From Prochlorococcus sp. AG-409-I11 (GTDB lineage: Bacteria > Cyanobacteriota > Cyanobacteriia > PCC-6307 > Cyanobiaceae): a stretch of DNA of 64,000 nucleotides. A program made the position numbers and the translations under genes. Each line of letters starts with the position of its first letter. Within the stretch, counting starts at the first letter, position 1. Below, piece by piece: positions 14,928 through 24,505 of this stretch. A model generated the notes under the pieces. It did not search any database, was not told the DNA's origin, and saw nothing but the letters and a program-made list of their open reading frames with translations. Location: positions 38,718-102,717 of the forward strand of contig QCJX01000004.1 of NCBI GenBank assembly GCA_003215725.1, written 5' to 3'.

Positions 14928-16625
14928 ATGAGCAATAATAAAGAAAACTCTTCAACCAATATCAATAATATATCCAACTTAATGGATGATGAAATTGATC
15001 TAAGGCACATAGCTGGTTCATTAATTCGCCACAAAGGTCTTTTAACTAAATTTGCATACGGTAGTCTTCTTTTAAGCGTAATTTATGCTCTATTTCAGAA
15101 ACAAGTTTGGCAAGGTGAGTTTCAGATAGTTCTTGAATCGTCAGATCAAGGATATAATTCCTTAGTATCTCAATCATTAAGTTCAAATCCGCTGCTTGCT
15201 AATTTTATTGGTGCAAATAAACAACAATCCTTACAAACTGAAGTAAAGATTTTAAAGAGTCCATCCGTTTTAAAACCTGTATTCGATTTTGTTAAGCAAA
15301 AAAAATCCAAAAAAGGTATTGATTACACAGGATTATCTTATTCCGACTGGGTTAAAGGTAGCTTAAGAATTTATCTTGAAGGTAATACACCTGTTTTAAA
15401 TATCACTTATAAAGATACAGATAAAACAATGATAATTCCCGTCATGAATTTAATCTCTAATACTTATCAAGAATATTCTGGAAGAGACAGGGAAAGAGGT
15501 TTAACGCAAGGTATTACATACCTAGAAAAACAATCAGTTGCAATGAGAGAGCAGTCAAATAAATCCATGAGACAAGCTCAAACATTTGCATTAAATAATG
15601 GATTGGGCTTACAAGATGGAATGCCCTCAACGACAACAAGTATAAATTCAGTGCAATTCAATAGAGAAAAGGCTCAGAATAAAGTAAACAAATTAGAACA
15701 ACAACTTAATTTTGCTAAGACATCAACTGACGATAGTGTCTACATTGCTCCACAACTAAAAGCTAATTCAGAACTATATTCAAAATTACAGAGTCTTGAG
15801 TCAGAACTTGCTGATAAGTCAGCCTTATTTAAACCAAGTGATCAGTCAATAAAGACACTTAAGAGAAAAATATCGAGTCTTAAAACTTATTTAAACCGTC
15901 AAACTACTGGACTCATTCAAGGAGAGTTTGATACAACCAAAGCCGAGTTGGCATCTTTAACAAGACCTACAAAAATATTATTACAACATAGAGAGTTAGT
16001 AAGAAATGCTTTAAGGGACGAAAAAACCCTTAACGACCTAGAGACAAAGTTACAAATACTAAAATTAGATAAAGCCAGGCAAGCAAATCCTTGGGAACTA
16101 ATTTCTACTCCTACCTTACTTGATAACCCAGTAGCGCCAAGAAGGAAAAGAATTGTTGCCCTAGGTTTTCTAGGAGGTCTAATACTAGGAAGTCTTACTA
16201 CAATTTTGTTGGATCGTAGGACAGGTTTAATTTTTAATATTGATGAATTTAAGAACCAACTTCCATACCCCTTACTAAAGCATTTCTCAATTAAAACTAA
16301 AGATAACTGGGATATGATAATTAATTTATTAGCACAAGGACCTTTGAAAATAGACAAATCAAGTTCAATTGCAATAATTCCTGTTGGTGATTTCCCTCCG
16401 CAACAAATTAATGAGTTTTCTATGAAACTAAAACAAGCACTAAAAGGTGGAGAAATTATTGTTTCTAAAGATCTAATGCAGACTAGAAGCTGCTCTAAAC
16501 AATTGCTAGTTACTTCTCCTGAGATTGCAACTAAAACTGAAGTTAGAGAACTTGTTCAACAACTAACAATACAAGGAAAGCCGGTCTCAGGTTGGGTTTA
16601 TATTGATTCCGAAAAAGTGCTATGA
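14928..16625 (+). CDS. Wzz/Wzc-like chain-length protein with kinase-like tail lacking Walker A
   Basis: An inner-membrane polysaccharide co-polymerase of 565 residues. Order: cytosolic N terminus, first membrane helix at about 38-56, a large periplasmic coiled-coil region (about 60-400), a proline motif near NPVAPRRKR, second membrane helix at about 409-428, and a cytosolic tail. The tail (about 478-565) resembles the last part of a bacterial tyrosine kinase domain (ATKTEVRELVQQLTIQGKPVSGWVYID), but there is no GxxGxGKS Walker A and no Tyr-rich C terminus. It is probably a pseudokinase or pure chain-length regulator. Start: ATG 14928 with GGAGG at 14915-14919, 8 bases away; an in-frame ATG at 14844 lies inside the previous gene. 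It sits between the export protein and galE. Confidence 0.88.
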   Translation: MSNNKENSSTNINNISNLMDDEIDLRHIAGSLIRHKGLLTKFAYGSLLLSVIYALFQKQVWQGEFQIVLESSDQGYNSLVSQSLSSNPLLANFIGANKQQSLQTEVKILKSPSVLKPVFDFVKQKKSKKGIDYTGLSYSDWVKGSLRIYLEGNTPVLNITYKDTDKTMIIPVMNLISNTYQEYSGRDRERGLTQGITYLEKQSVAMREQSNKSMRQAQTFALNNGLGLQDGMPSTTTSINSVQFNREKAQNKVNKLEQQLNFAKTSTDDSVYIAPQLKANSELYSKLQSLESELADKSALFKPSDQSIKTLKRKISSLKTYLNRQTTGLIQGEFDTTKAELASLTRPTKILLQHRELVRNALRDEKTLNDLETKLQILKLDKARQANPWELISTPTLLDNPVAPRRKRIVALGFLGGLILGSLTTILLDRRTGLIFNIDEFKNQLPYPLLKHFSIKTKDNWDMIINLLAQGPLKIDKSSSIAIIPVGDFPPQQINEFSMKLKQALKGGEIIVSKDLMQTRSCSKQLLVTSPEIATKTEVRELVQQLTIQGKPVSGWVYIDSEKVL

Positions 16626-16628
16626 CCC

Positions 16629-17696
16629 ATGGCAAAGTTACTTATAACAGGAGGTGCGGGTTTTATAGGTACACATACATCTCTTGTACTTTTAGAAGCA
16701 GGTTACGATCTAATAATACTTGACTCATTTATAAACAGTTCACCAATTGCACTTAAGCGAGTATCACAAATTTCAGGTTTAAATTCAACAGAGTTAGCAA
16801 GGCGATTAAAAACTTACACAGGAGATATTAGAGATTTAGATTTTCTCGAAAATATTTTTAAGACATGCGGGCAAGAGGGAAATCCAATTGATGCAGTAAT
16901 TCATTTTGCAGGTTTAAAGTCAGTAGACGAATCAGTAAAGAATCCACTTCTATATTGGGATGTGAATTTAAATGGGACAAAAACTCTTCTTACTGCTATG
17001 GAGAAAAACAATTGTAGAACAATTGTTTTCAGCAGTAGCGCAACAATTTACGGTAAAGCTCAATCTATACCTATTCAAGAGACAGCGAAAATCCAGCCTA
17101 TAAATCCATACGGAAAAACTAAAGCTGCTATTGAAAATATCCTATCTGATCTAACAGGAATAAATCCAAATTGGCGAATTGCTTGCTTACGTTATTTCAA
17201 CCCTGTAGGTGCACATCCAACTGGGTTGATTGGAGAAAATCCACTTGGTACACCAAATAATTTATTCCCAGTTATTAATCAAGTCGCAATAAATAAACTA
17301 AAAGTATTGAAAATATTTGGTGGAGATTGGCCAACACCAGACAAAACGGCAATGCGAGACTACATTCATATAATGGATCTCGCAGAGGGACATCTAGCAG
17401 CTCTTAATTACCTTCAAAATTCAACTCCAGAACTTATAACTCTTAATCTAGGTAGTGGAAAAGGCTATTCAGTTCTTGAAGTGGTCAGTGAGTATCAAAA
17501 AGTTTGTCGAAAAAAACTACCCTTTGAAGTAGTAAATAGAAGACAAGGAGATTCTGCTATTAGTATTGCGGACCCATCAAAAGCTTTAACCAAATTAGGT
17601 TGGCAAACTAAAAGAACTCTAAATGAAATGGTTAGAGATGGTTGGAACTGGCAAGTCAAAAACCCTAAAGGCTATTTAGAAGAGGAAAGAAAATGA
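16629..17696 (+). CDS. galE: UDP-glucose 4-epimerase
   Basis: Interconverts UDP-glucose and UDP-galactose to supply galactose units. 355 residues, an extended SDR. Seen: the NAD-binding GGAGFIGTH at 7-15, VIHFAGLKSVDESV, the Ser-rich SSSATIYG, the catalytic YGKTK, and RYFNPVGAHPTG, all typical of GalE. It starts 3 bases after the chain-length gene and its stop overlaps the next ATG (ATGA at 17693-17696). The tight packing ties sugar supply to export. Confidence 0.95.
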   Translation: MAKLLITGGAGFIGTHTSLVLLEAGYDLIILDSFINSSPIALKRVSQISGLNSTELARRLKTYTGDIRDLDFLENIFKTCGQEGNPIDAVIHFAGLKSVDESVKNPLLYWDVNLNGTKTLLTAMEKNNCRTIVFSSSATIYGKAQSIPIQETAKIQPINPYGKTKAAIENILSDLTGINPNWRIACLRYFNPVGAHPTGLIGENPLGTPNNLFPVINQVAINKLKVLKIFGGDWPTPDKTAMRDYIHIMDLAEGHLAALNYLQNSTPELITLNLGSGKGYSVLEVVSEYQKVCRKKLPFEVVNRRQGDSAISIADPSKALTKLGWQTKRTLNEMVRDGWNWQVKNPKGYLEEERK

Positions 17697-19762
17697 AATT
17701 AAGTATAACTAAAACTAGAACTATTCATTTGATAATACTATCACTGATAGGTAATGCAACGTTGGCGAATGAAGGAGATTTTTGGAAGCCTATGACCATC
17801 AGATCGCCATATAGAATAGAGTCAAATCCAGAAAAAAGGAAAAATGAAAGTACGCAAAAATACCAAATTGATAAAACAAAGAAAAAGAGATCTACATCAA
17901 AGGAGAATATAAAGCAACGTAAAACTTTAAAACAAGATAATAAACAAATAGATTATGAATTCAGAAATAATATACCCTTTGTTAAAGAAGAGAAGAATAA
18001 GAAAGTATATTCGTTAACAACAAGAACTAGAAAGAAAAGTAATATTAAATGGTCAACAGTTTCAACACAATATAATAAGGCTGATGAAAGTGTTAATTGG
18101 AAGGTAGTAACGAGTACAGAGCAAGCATCAAATAAAAAAATAATAGTTAAAGAAAGAGCTATTCCTTCAACAATGCAAGAGTCAGATACACTATATGGTT
18201 TAATCAAACCTCAAAAAGAAGATTTTGGTACACCTCTAAGAATTGGTCCTACTTTCCCAACAGCCAATCAACTTGAATGGGGAGATAGTAATTTAAAAGT
18301 ATATACTTTATCTACATTTTCAGGAGGTGAAGCAGGTGGCACAGGTAATCAAAACTATGCTTTTAGACTAGATTATGGACTGACAAGTGACCTGCAGCTC
18401 TCTGGTTTCTACTCAGTAGCAGATGATCCATTATATTCAAAATTAAAATCCAATACAAGCTCTACGCCTAATTATTGGGAAAGTTATGGAGCAGCTTTTA
18501 AGTATTCTATTTTAAAAACTGATGCATTAAGATTTTCTTTTACAGGATCTGTTGAGTCTTGGAATGTAAAAAGTGGAAATCCCAATATGTTCAATTCCTC
18601 TGACAATGAGGTTTCTAATAAAAACTTAGTTGGCTCGATTGCAATACCATTAAGTTGGCAACTTTCTCAAGATTTTCAATTAAGTTTTACTCCTGGTGTT
18701 TCATTTCTTCCTTCAGACCAAGGAGAGAAAGATTTTAGAGATGGTGAATTTTATGGAACTAACTACTATTTTGGAACTGGGTTTATTTGGAAAGCAAATT
18801 CAAATTTAAGCTTTTTAAGCTCAGTTTCTTATCCTATTGGGCCTGGCAACAATAATTTCGATTCAAGCTTAGTTTTTAGCAGAGTTCCTATATATAACTT
18901 TGGAATTAATTGGGATATAAATCCTAGGATAGGAATAGAAGGTATGTTGACGAACAGCTTTGGTGCAACTCCAGCAACAGGTATCCTTACAATTCCTTCA
19001 GAAGATAAGCTTGGCTATTACGCGGGGTTTAGGTATACACCTTGGGGTATAGATTCTCCACAACGTCCATTTTCTCCAAGAGAAAAATCTCTTGCGAATG
19101 GAGGATTAACAGTTAATACAGCTTTAGTTCCGCCTAGAGGGGATACCCAAGTTTGGGTAAATGCAGATAATGAAGGAAATGTTTTTGGTTATATAGGACA
19201 TTCCCTTTCAAATGTTTTCCAACTTGATGTTATAAACATTGGTTCCTTTAATGATGTATCTTCAAGAGGAGAAAGTAGAGGTGTACTTGTTGATAGATAT
19301 ACAAACGATGTAGGTTTAAATACTCGCGTAGGAGGAAAGTTTGTTATCTTTAGCCCTCTTAGAAATTCTCCAATATGGACGGCTACAAGAATTAGCGCAG
19401 GCAGAAATCAAGATAGTCGTCAAGGATATTTATTTACAGAGCTAATAAATACATGGGAAATCTCTGACAAATTAGCTATTAATTTTGTACCTAAGTTTGC
19501 ATGGAATGGTTATAGCACTCCAAAAGGACTAGGCCTAGGAGCGAATCTACAACTCTCCAAAAGGTTTCAATTGATTCCAGAATATAATTTAGTTGACAAT
19601 AAAAATGGAGACAGCAATGGAACTCTAGCCATAAGATGGCTATTCAACGATGATATAACACTAGACCTTTATGCAAGTTCTGCTGCTGGATTGCAAGACA
19701 TGGGTCAACTTATTGGAAGCGATAGCACAAGGTTAGGAATGCGATTTAACATTAATTATTAA
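17693..19762 (+). CDS. Predicted outer-membrane beta-barrel protein of the export cluster
   Basis: 689 residues. A signal peptide (about 1-25, ending NATLA), then about 130 residues rich in Lys, Asn and Ser without structure, then from about residue 175 alternating strands of aromatic and polar residues (YAFRLDYGLTSDLQLSGFYS, FRYTPWG, NINPRIG) to the very end, which is MRFNINY. A terminal aromatic residue is the usual signal for outer-membrane insertion. The barrel may have 16 or more strands. I recognise no named family; it might be a YjbH-like or porin-like protein that helps the polymer leave the cell. It overlaps galE by 4 bases, so it is coupled to the cluster. Confidence 0.75.
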   Translation: MKLSITKTRTIHLIILSLIGNATLANEGDFWKPMTIRSPYRIESNPEKRKNESTQKYQIDKTKKKRSTSKENIKQRKTLKQDNKQIDYEFRNNIPFVKEEKNKKVYSLTTRTRKKSNIKWSTVSTQYNKADESVNWKVVTSTEQASNKKIIVKERAIPSTMQESDTLYGLIKPQKEDFGTPLRIGPTFPTANQLEWGDSNLKVYTLSTFSGGEAGGTGNQNYAFRLDYGLTSDLQLSGFYSVADDPLYSKLKSNTSSTPNYWESYGAAFKYSILKTDALRFSFTGSVESWNVKSGNPNMFNSSDNEVSNKNLVGSIAIPLSWQLSQDFQLSFTPGVSFLPSDQGEKDFRDGEFYGTNYYFGTGFIWKANSNLSFLSSVSYPIGPGNNNFDSSLVFSRVPIYNFGINWDINPRIGIEGMLTNSFGATPATGILTIPSEDKLGYYAGFRYTPWGIDSPQRPFSPREKSLANGGLTVNTALVPPRGDTQVWVNADNEGNVFGYIGHSLSNVFQLDVINIGSFNDVSSRGESRGVLVDRYTNDVGLNTRVGGKFVIFSPLRNSPIWTATRISAGRNQDSRQGYLFTELINTWEISDKLAINFVPKFAWNGYSTPKGLGLGANLQLSKRFQLIPEYNLVDNKNGDSNGTLAIRWLFNDDITLDLYASSAAGLQDMGQLIGSDSTRLGMRFNINY

Positions 19763-19798
19763 CTAGTTCGGAGAGTTTTAACAACAATGGCTCTATAC

Positions 19799-19823
19799 AA
19801 ATAATCTAAGAGGAAGATTATTT
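19799..19823 (+). terminator. Weak hairpin after the export cluster
   Basis: Stem AAATAATCT/AGATTATTT (19799-19807 with 19815-19823), 7-base loop, 36 bases after the barrel gene stop. It is AT-rich and lacks a clear T-run, so it is at best a weak terminator or an mRNA 3' end stabiliser. Confidence 0.4.
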
Positions 19824-19962
19824 AGAATACTTAACCATTTAAGCTGGTCTCCATGGACTTTTATTGTAGGGTTAAATAATTAACTTTGTTAATACCATGT
19901 GTTCATATTAATGATTGATAAATTAAAACCTATGTCAACAATTTTTTCTTCAGTGATCTTAT

Positions 19963-20820
19963 TTAATTCTCAATATTCACTGGGTCAATAACGACAACTT
20001 TAAACTCTAGCTCTGATATTTGCCTATCACTTAAGCGGCGAGTCCAAGCACCTTGAATAGGTTCATTCCAGCGAAATCCTGCTTTCTTTGCTAGCCCCCT
20101 TTCATCATAAGAAACTATTGCTCTAACGAGCTTTTTCGGCTCGAGAGCTTTAATTAACAAGTCCTCCAAATCATTGCATCGTTTAAATACTTCTGCCAAG
20201 TAAATACAATCAGTCAAAGCTCTATGAGCACTCCAAACTGGTATTTCATAAGCCAATGCAAGATCTCTAACGGATGGTCTTATACGCAAATTTCGATCTA
20301 CAGGCCATGGAATATCTTCCATAGAGCAAATCCATGGTTTATTAATATTCGGAAGAGGTTCTTTCCCAAACCATTTTTTATCAAAAGCAACATTATGCGC
20401 AACCAAGGCATCAACTGATTCAATTAGTTTCATGAAATAAGCCAAAGCATCTAGCCATGGCTGATGCACTCTTGTTATTTCAGCAGGAATCTTATTTATT
20501 GATACTGCTGCATTTGATTCAACAGGTATTAGAAATGACTGCTGAGCAAGTACAGATCTACTTTTGACATGAAAAAGAATTGCACCAACCTCTAAGCAGT
20601 GATCCTTGGCTAAATCCAAGCCTGTAGTTTCAGTATCTATGATCAGAAGCTTTTCAGGTACAGAGAAGGCATCACCTTTCACCAAAGAATTAGATGGTTG
20701 ACATTTTGACTTAAGTATTGACTCCTTTCCTTCTTGTTTTCTAGTAGGTGTGGCTCCTGGAAAGCCATCAAGAAAATTCAACTGGTCACCAGCTAACTGA
20801 AGATTCTTCTCTTCGAACAC
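19963..20820 (-). CDS. DEDDh 3'-5' exonuclease (DNA polymerase III epsilon-like)
   Basis: 285 residues. The first 45 residues are a variable polar extension. Then come exonuclease motif I IDTETTGLD, motif II with AHNVAFDKKWF, and motif III HRALTDCIYLAE, the four acidic and one His residues that bind two metal ions. The C-terminal part (about residues 215-285) has a VSYDERGLAKKAGFRWNEP segment also seen in cyanobacterial versions. It could be the proofreading subunit or a separate exonuclease; this longer form is more likely a general DNA/RNA exonuclease. Start is GTG at 20820. It stands alone on the minus strand. Confidence 0.85.
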   Translation of the reverse strand: MFEEKNLQLAGDQLNFLDGFPGATPTRKQEGKESILKSKCQPSNSLVKGDAFSVPEKLLIIDTETTGLDLAKDHCLEVGAILFHVKSRSVLAQQSFLIPVESNAAVSINKIPAEITRVHQPWLDALAYFMKLIESVDALVAHNVAFDKKWFGKEPLPNINKPWICSMEDIPWPVDRNLRIRPSVRDLALAYEIPVWSAHRALTDCIYLAEVFKRCNDLEDLLIKALEPKKLVRAIVSYDERGLAKKAGFRWNEPIQGAWTRRLSDRQISELEFKVVVIDPVNIEN

Positions 20821-20944
20821 GAAGTTTATGGAGAATGTCTTCCTTAATTCTGTCTCATACTTAAATTTAATAGTAGATTAATCTTATGAAGTTAAATTTA
20901 TTGATGTATCTAATGCATCAAAACAACCTACTTTACCAACAAAA

Positions 20945-21028
20945 ATGTCCGAGATGTTAGAAGTATTCATTCGTAAATCATCAATGGGCATACAAATTCC
21001 AAGAAATTCTTACTTCGAAAAGGAGTGA
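20945..21028 (+). CDS. Possible 27-codon leader ORF before the DUF1350 gene
   Basis: ATG 20945 to TGA 21028, ending 3 bases before the GTG of the next gene. Its last codons carry the AGGAG that serves as the next gene's ribosome site. The coding sequence is short and could be chance; I include it because of the exact coupling. Confidence 0.2.
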   Translation: MSEMLEVFIRKSSMGIQIPRNSYFEKE

Positions 21029-21031
21029 CAC

Positions 21032-21772
21032 GTGAACCGTTGGCGAAAAATAGTAAACACATGGTGTCTATGGCCATCAAACCCAATAGGAATAATAGAA
21101 ATGATAGGAGGAAGTTATCTTGCTGCTAGTCCGCAAATTAGTTATAGAAGGCTTTTAGAAGGCTTAAATGCTCGTAATTTCGCAGTTCATGCATGGAGCT
21201 ATATACCAAGTTTCGACCATCAAGGACAAGCAAACGAGGCATGGAAAGATTTTAGATTATGTAAAAAAAAACTTGAATCTAGAGTGAATCAAACCGTTCA
21301 ACCTATTCGTCTAGGCCATAGCTTGGGTTGTAAATTACATTTGTTAGCACCTGATGGGGGTAGAAATAGTAAAGGATTAATTACTTTGAGTTTTAATAAC
21401 TTTGCTGCCAGCCAATCAGTACCAATGCTTTCAAAAGTAACTAATAAGTTTGGTAATTATTCGGAATTCAGTCCAAGTCCAAAGGAAACTTTAAATTTGA
21501 TATTAAATGGGTATATCCAACAGAATAATCTACTGATCAAGTTTGACAAAGATAAACTTGATCAAAGTTTTGAGCTATCACGATATCTAAAAAAGAGAGT
21601 ATATGATTTAACCAATAATTTGCAACTAAAAGGTAATCACTTAACACCAGCATCTGCTGGTCTTCGAAAGTCTCTTTTAGGTAATTGGGCTGATAATGGA
21701 TCTAAGGTAGAAGATTTAAATATTCTTTTAGAAGTTATTTATCAATGGAGCAACACAAAACTACTCCCTTAA
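21032..21772 (+). CDS. DUF1350 family protein (alpha/beta-hydrolase-like)
   Basis: 246 residues of the DUF1350 family, found across cyanobacteria and plastids. Seen: an [26 protein letters not shown]-terminal segment, then [16 protein letters not shown], and [12 protein letters not shown], which resembles an alpha/beta-hydrolase nucleophile elbow (GHSLG). The biochemical role is unknown; hydrolase activity is inferred from the elbow. GTG start at 21032 with AGGAG at 21021-21025. The last 12 bases overlap the end of acsA on the other strand. Confidence 0.85.
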   Translation: MNRWRKIVNTWCLWPSNPIGIIEMIGGSYLAASPQISYRRLLEGLNARNFAVHAWSYIPSFDHQGQANEAWKDFRLCKKKLESRVNQTVQPIRLGHSLGCKLHLLAPDGGRNSKGLITLSFNNFAASQSVPMLSKVTNKFGNYSEFSPSPKETLNLILNGYIQQNNLLIKFDKDKLDQSFELSRYLKKRVYDLTNNLQLKGNHLTPASAGLRKSLLGNWADNGSKVEDLNILLEVIYQWSNTKLLP

Positions 21773-23737
21773 TTTATCCAGAACAGATCTATCCTCTAGT
21801 GTACTGGTGTCACCACTTACCTCTTGTCCGGCAGCAAGTGCTCTAAGAATTCTTCTCATAATCTTCCCACTTCGAGTTTTTGGCAAAGCATCAGTAAATT
21901 TCATTTCATCAGGTTTGGCTATTGGCCCAATCTCAGCTGCGACATGAGATCGCAGATCATCAACAAGAGTATCCGTAGTTTGCCTCCCTCCTTCTAACGT
22001 TATGAAAGCAACAATTGCCTCTCCTTTGAGGTCATCTGGGCGTCCAACAACTGCCGCCTCCGATACAGCAGGGTGACTGACTAAAGCAGATTCAATCTCC
22101 ATAGTCCCCAACCGATGACCAGAGACATTAATTACATCATCAACTCTCCCCATAACCCAGTAATAACCATCAGAGTCGCGTCGAGCTCCATCCCCAGCAA
22201 AATAAATATAACTACCATCTTGAGGCTTTAAAAATTCCCAATAACTATCTCTAAATCTCTTTTCATCTCCATGCACTGTCCTCATCATTCCAGGCCATGG
22301 TTTTTTTATAACTAAATAACCTCCTTCATCTTGAGATACTGGGATACCTTTTTCATCAACGACATCAGCTTCAATACCTGGTAAAGGTAGTGTGGCAGAA
22401 CCTGGCTTAGTAGGGGTGGCGCCTGGCAAAGGGCTAATCATTACTCCGCCAGTTTCCGTTTGCCACCAAGTATCCACAACCGGACAACGGCTACCTCCAA
22501 CAACATCTCTGTACCACATCCACGCCTCTGGATTAATAGGTTCGCCAACTGTTCCTAATAATCTCAAACTTTTCATATCAAATTGATCAGGAATAGTTCT
22601 ACCTGATTTCATAAATGCCCTAATTGCCGTTGGAGCCGTATAAAAAATAGTAATCTTGTGTTTTTGTATAAGCTCCCAAAAGGCGCCTGGCTTTGATGGC
22701 CGAGGGGCTCCTTCATACATAACAGTTGTAGCACCATTAGATAAAGGGCCATAAACGATATAGCTATGACCAGTTATCCATCCAACATCCGCCGTACACC
22801 AATAAATATCTTCTTTACGTATATCAAAGATCCACTTAAAAGTGAGATGTGCCCATAAGTTATATCCAGCTGTTGTATGCACTACTCCTTTGGGCTTACC
22901 TGTGGAACCTGACGTATAAAGAACAAACAATCGATCTTCACTTTCCATAGGCTCTGCAGGACATACATTCGATTGAGAAGGGACAAGATCGTGCCACCAA
23001 TGATCACGCCCTTCCTCAATTAAAACTGACTCCTTAGTGCGTTGTACTACCAATACAGATTGAACATTTGGGCAGGCTCCATTAGCCAAAGCTTCATCTA
23101 CGGCAGGCTTTAGAGAAACCGACTTGTCCTTACGAAAGCCCCCATCTGCAGTTATTACAGCTTTAGCATTCCCATCAATTAAACGATCTCTTAGGGCCTC
23201 TGCAGAGAACCCACCAAAAACAACTGAATGTGGTGCGCCAATACGCGCACAAGCCAACATTGCTATAGCAGCTTCCGGCAACATTGGCATATACAACGCA
23301 ACTAAATCACCTTTTCGTATGCCTAACGCTTTTAAAGCATTTGCAGTACGACAAACTTCTATATGAAGTTGCTTGTAAGTAAATTTCCTAACATCTCCAG
23401 GTTCTCCTTCCCATATCAAAGCTTCCTTATCTGCATTGCCATTAGTTAAATGGCGATCCAAGCAATTAAAGGCAAGATTTGTTTTCCCTCCCTCAAACCA
23501 CCTAGCGAAAGGAGGATTGTCCCAATTAAGAACTGTATGAAAAGGTTCAAACCAATGCAATTCCTTAAGTGCAGCATCACCCCAAAACTTGTCGGGATCT
23601 TTTTTGGCAGAATCAACCATTACTTGGTAAACATTCAAATTGCCAATGCTCGACTTGCCAGAAAAATCAGGAGACGGGCCAAAGACTCGTTGTTCATGAA
23701 GAACCGACTCAATAGTTATGGAGGGGTCGGAGGACAT
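21761..23737 (-). CDS. acsA: Acetyl-CoA synthetase
   Basis: Joins acetate, ATP and CoA to give acetyl-CoA. 658 residues from ATG 23737; a possible ATG at 23767 adds 10 residues. Seen: the adenylation P-loop [11 protein letters not shown], the WWQTETGG motif, [23 protein letters not shown], and the regulatory lysine in [10 protein letters not shown] near the end, which is acetylated in the family. The C-terminal cap domain follows [14 protein letters not shown]. It is single, with no partner genes; its tail overlaps the DUF1350 gene by 12 bases in convergent orientation. Confidence 0.96.
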   Translation of the reverse strand: MSSDPSITIESVLHEQRVFGPSPDFSGKSSIGNLNVYQVMVDSAKKDPDKFWGDAALKELHWFEPFHTVLNWDNPPFARWFEGGKTNLAFNCLDRHLTNGNADKEALIWEGEPGDVRKFTYKQLHIEVCRTANALKALGIRKGDLVALYMPMLPEAAIAMLACARIGAPHSVVFGGFSAEALRDRLIDGNAKAVITADGGFRKDKSVSLKPAVDEALANGACPNVQSVLVVQRTKESVLIEEGRDHWWHDLVPSQSNVCPAEPMESEDRLFVLYTSGSTGKPKGVVHTTAGYNLWAHLTFKWIFDIRKEDIYWCTADVGWITGHSYIVYGPLSNGATTVMYEGAPRPSKPGAFWELIQKHKITIFYTAPTAIRAFMKSGRTIPDQFDMKSLRLLGTVGEPINPEAWMWYRDVVGGSRCPVVDTWWQTETGGVMISPLPGATPTKPGSATLPLPGIEADVVDEKGIPVSQDEGGYLVIKKPWPGMMRTVHGDEKRFRDSYWEFLKPQDGSYIYFAGDGARRDSDGYYWVMGRVDDVINVSGHRLGTMEIESALVSHPAVSEAAVVGRPDDLKGEAIVAFITLEGGRQTTDTLVDDLRSHVAAEIGPIAKPDEMKFTDALPKTRSGKIMRRILRALAAGQEVSGDTSTLEDRSVLDKLRE

Positions 23738-23835
23738 AGAGAAAAAACAACGATTCACTTGCTTCATTCAAGCTATTAAGCACTTAATCAGTAAGAGAGT
23801 GAAACGCTTATTAAAAAGAAACCTCTAAATCATCA

Positions 23836-24504
23836 ATGGATTTACCTCAAGCCTGCCTTTTTGATCTTGATGGTGTGTTGTTAAACACAGAGCCTCTACA
23901 TGGACAAGCATGGAAAGAGACCGCGGAAGTCTTTGGTAAAACTCTTACAACAAAACAATTGAACTTACTAAAAGGCAGGCAACGTAAAGATTGCGCTAAA
24001 AAAATTATTGAGTGGCTTAACGAAGCAATAAATGAAAAAGATGTTTTAGCCGTACATCAACCTTTAGCCAAAAAGCATTTAAGCGGTGCAAAAGCAATCC
24101 CTGGTGCAGAGGATTTAGTGAGGTGGTGTGCAACAAATAACTTACCAATTGCTCTTGTAACAAGTAGCACTTCTGAGTCAGTGAAATTTAAAACTAAAAC
24201 TCATAAGTGGATAGACCTCTTTTCAATAAGAGTTCAAGGAGATGATCCTTATTTAAAACAAGGCAAGCCAGCTCCTGACCCTTTCTTATTGGCAGCATTA
24301 AAACTAAATGTAAATCCACAGAGATGTTGGGCAATAGAAGATTCTTTATCAGGCGTACAATCCGCAATTGCGGCAGGTTGTCAAGTTTGGCTATTAGAAA
24401 CTACTCGAGGAAATCAAAAGAAGCTAAAATCAAACCTCCAAGGATCTAACCCTCTTAGAATATCTAGACTTTCTGAAATATTAGATCAGTTAAAGAACAT
24501 GTAA
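23836..24504 (+). CDS. HAD-family phosphatase/phosphoglucomutase-like
   Basis: 222 residues. HAD motif I FDLDGVLLNTEPLHG with the nucleophile Asp, a helical cap domain, motif II LVTSST, motif III KPAPDPFLLA, and motif IV WAIEDSLSGVQSAIAAG. This matches the beta-phosphoglucomutase / sugar-phosphatase branch; the actual substrate is unknown. It stands alone between acsA (divergent, 98 bases) and sds (convergent, 1 base between stops). Confidence 0.9.
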   Translation: MDLPQACLFDLDGVLLNTEPLHGQAWKETAEVFGKTLTTKQLNLLKGRQRKDCAKKIIEWLNEAINEKDVLAVHQPLAKKHLSGAKAIPGAEDLVRWCATNNLPIALVTSSTSESVKFKTKTHKWIDLFSIRVQGDDPYLKQGKPAPDPFLLAALKLNVNPQRCWAIEDSLSGVQSAIAAGCQVWLLETTRGNQKKLKSNLQGSNPLRISRLSEILDQLKNM

Positions 24505-24505
24505 C

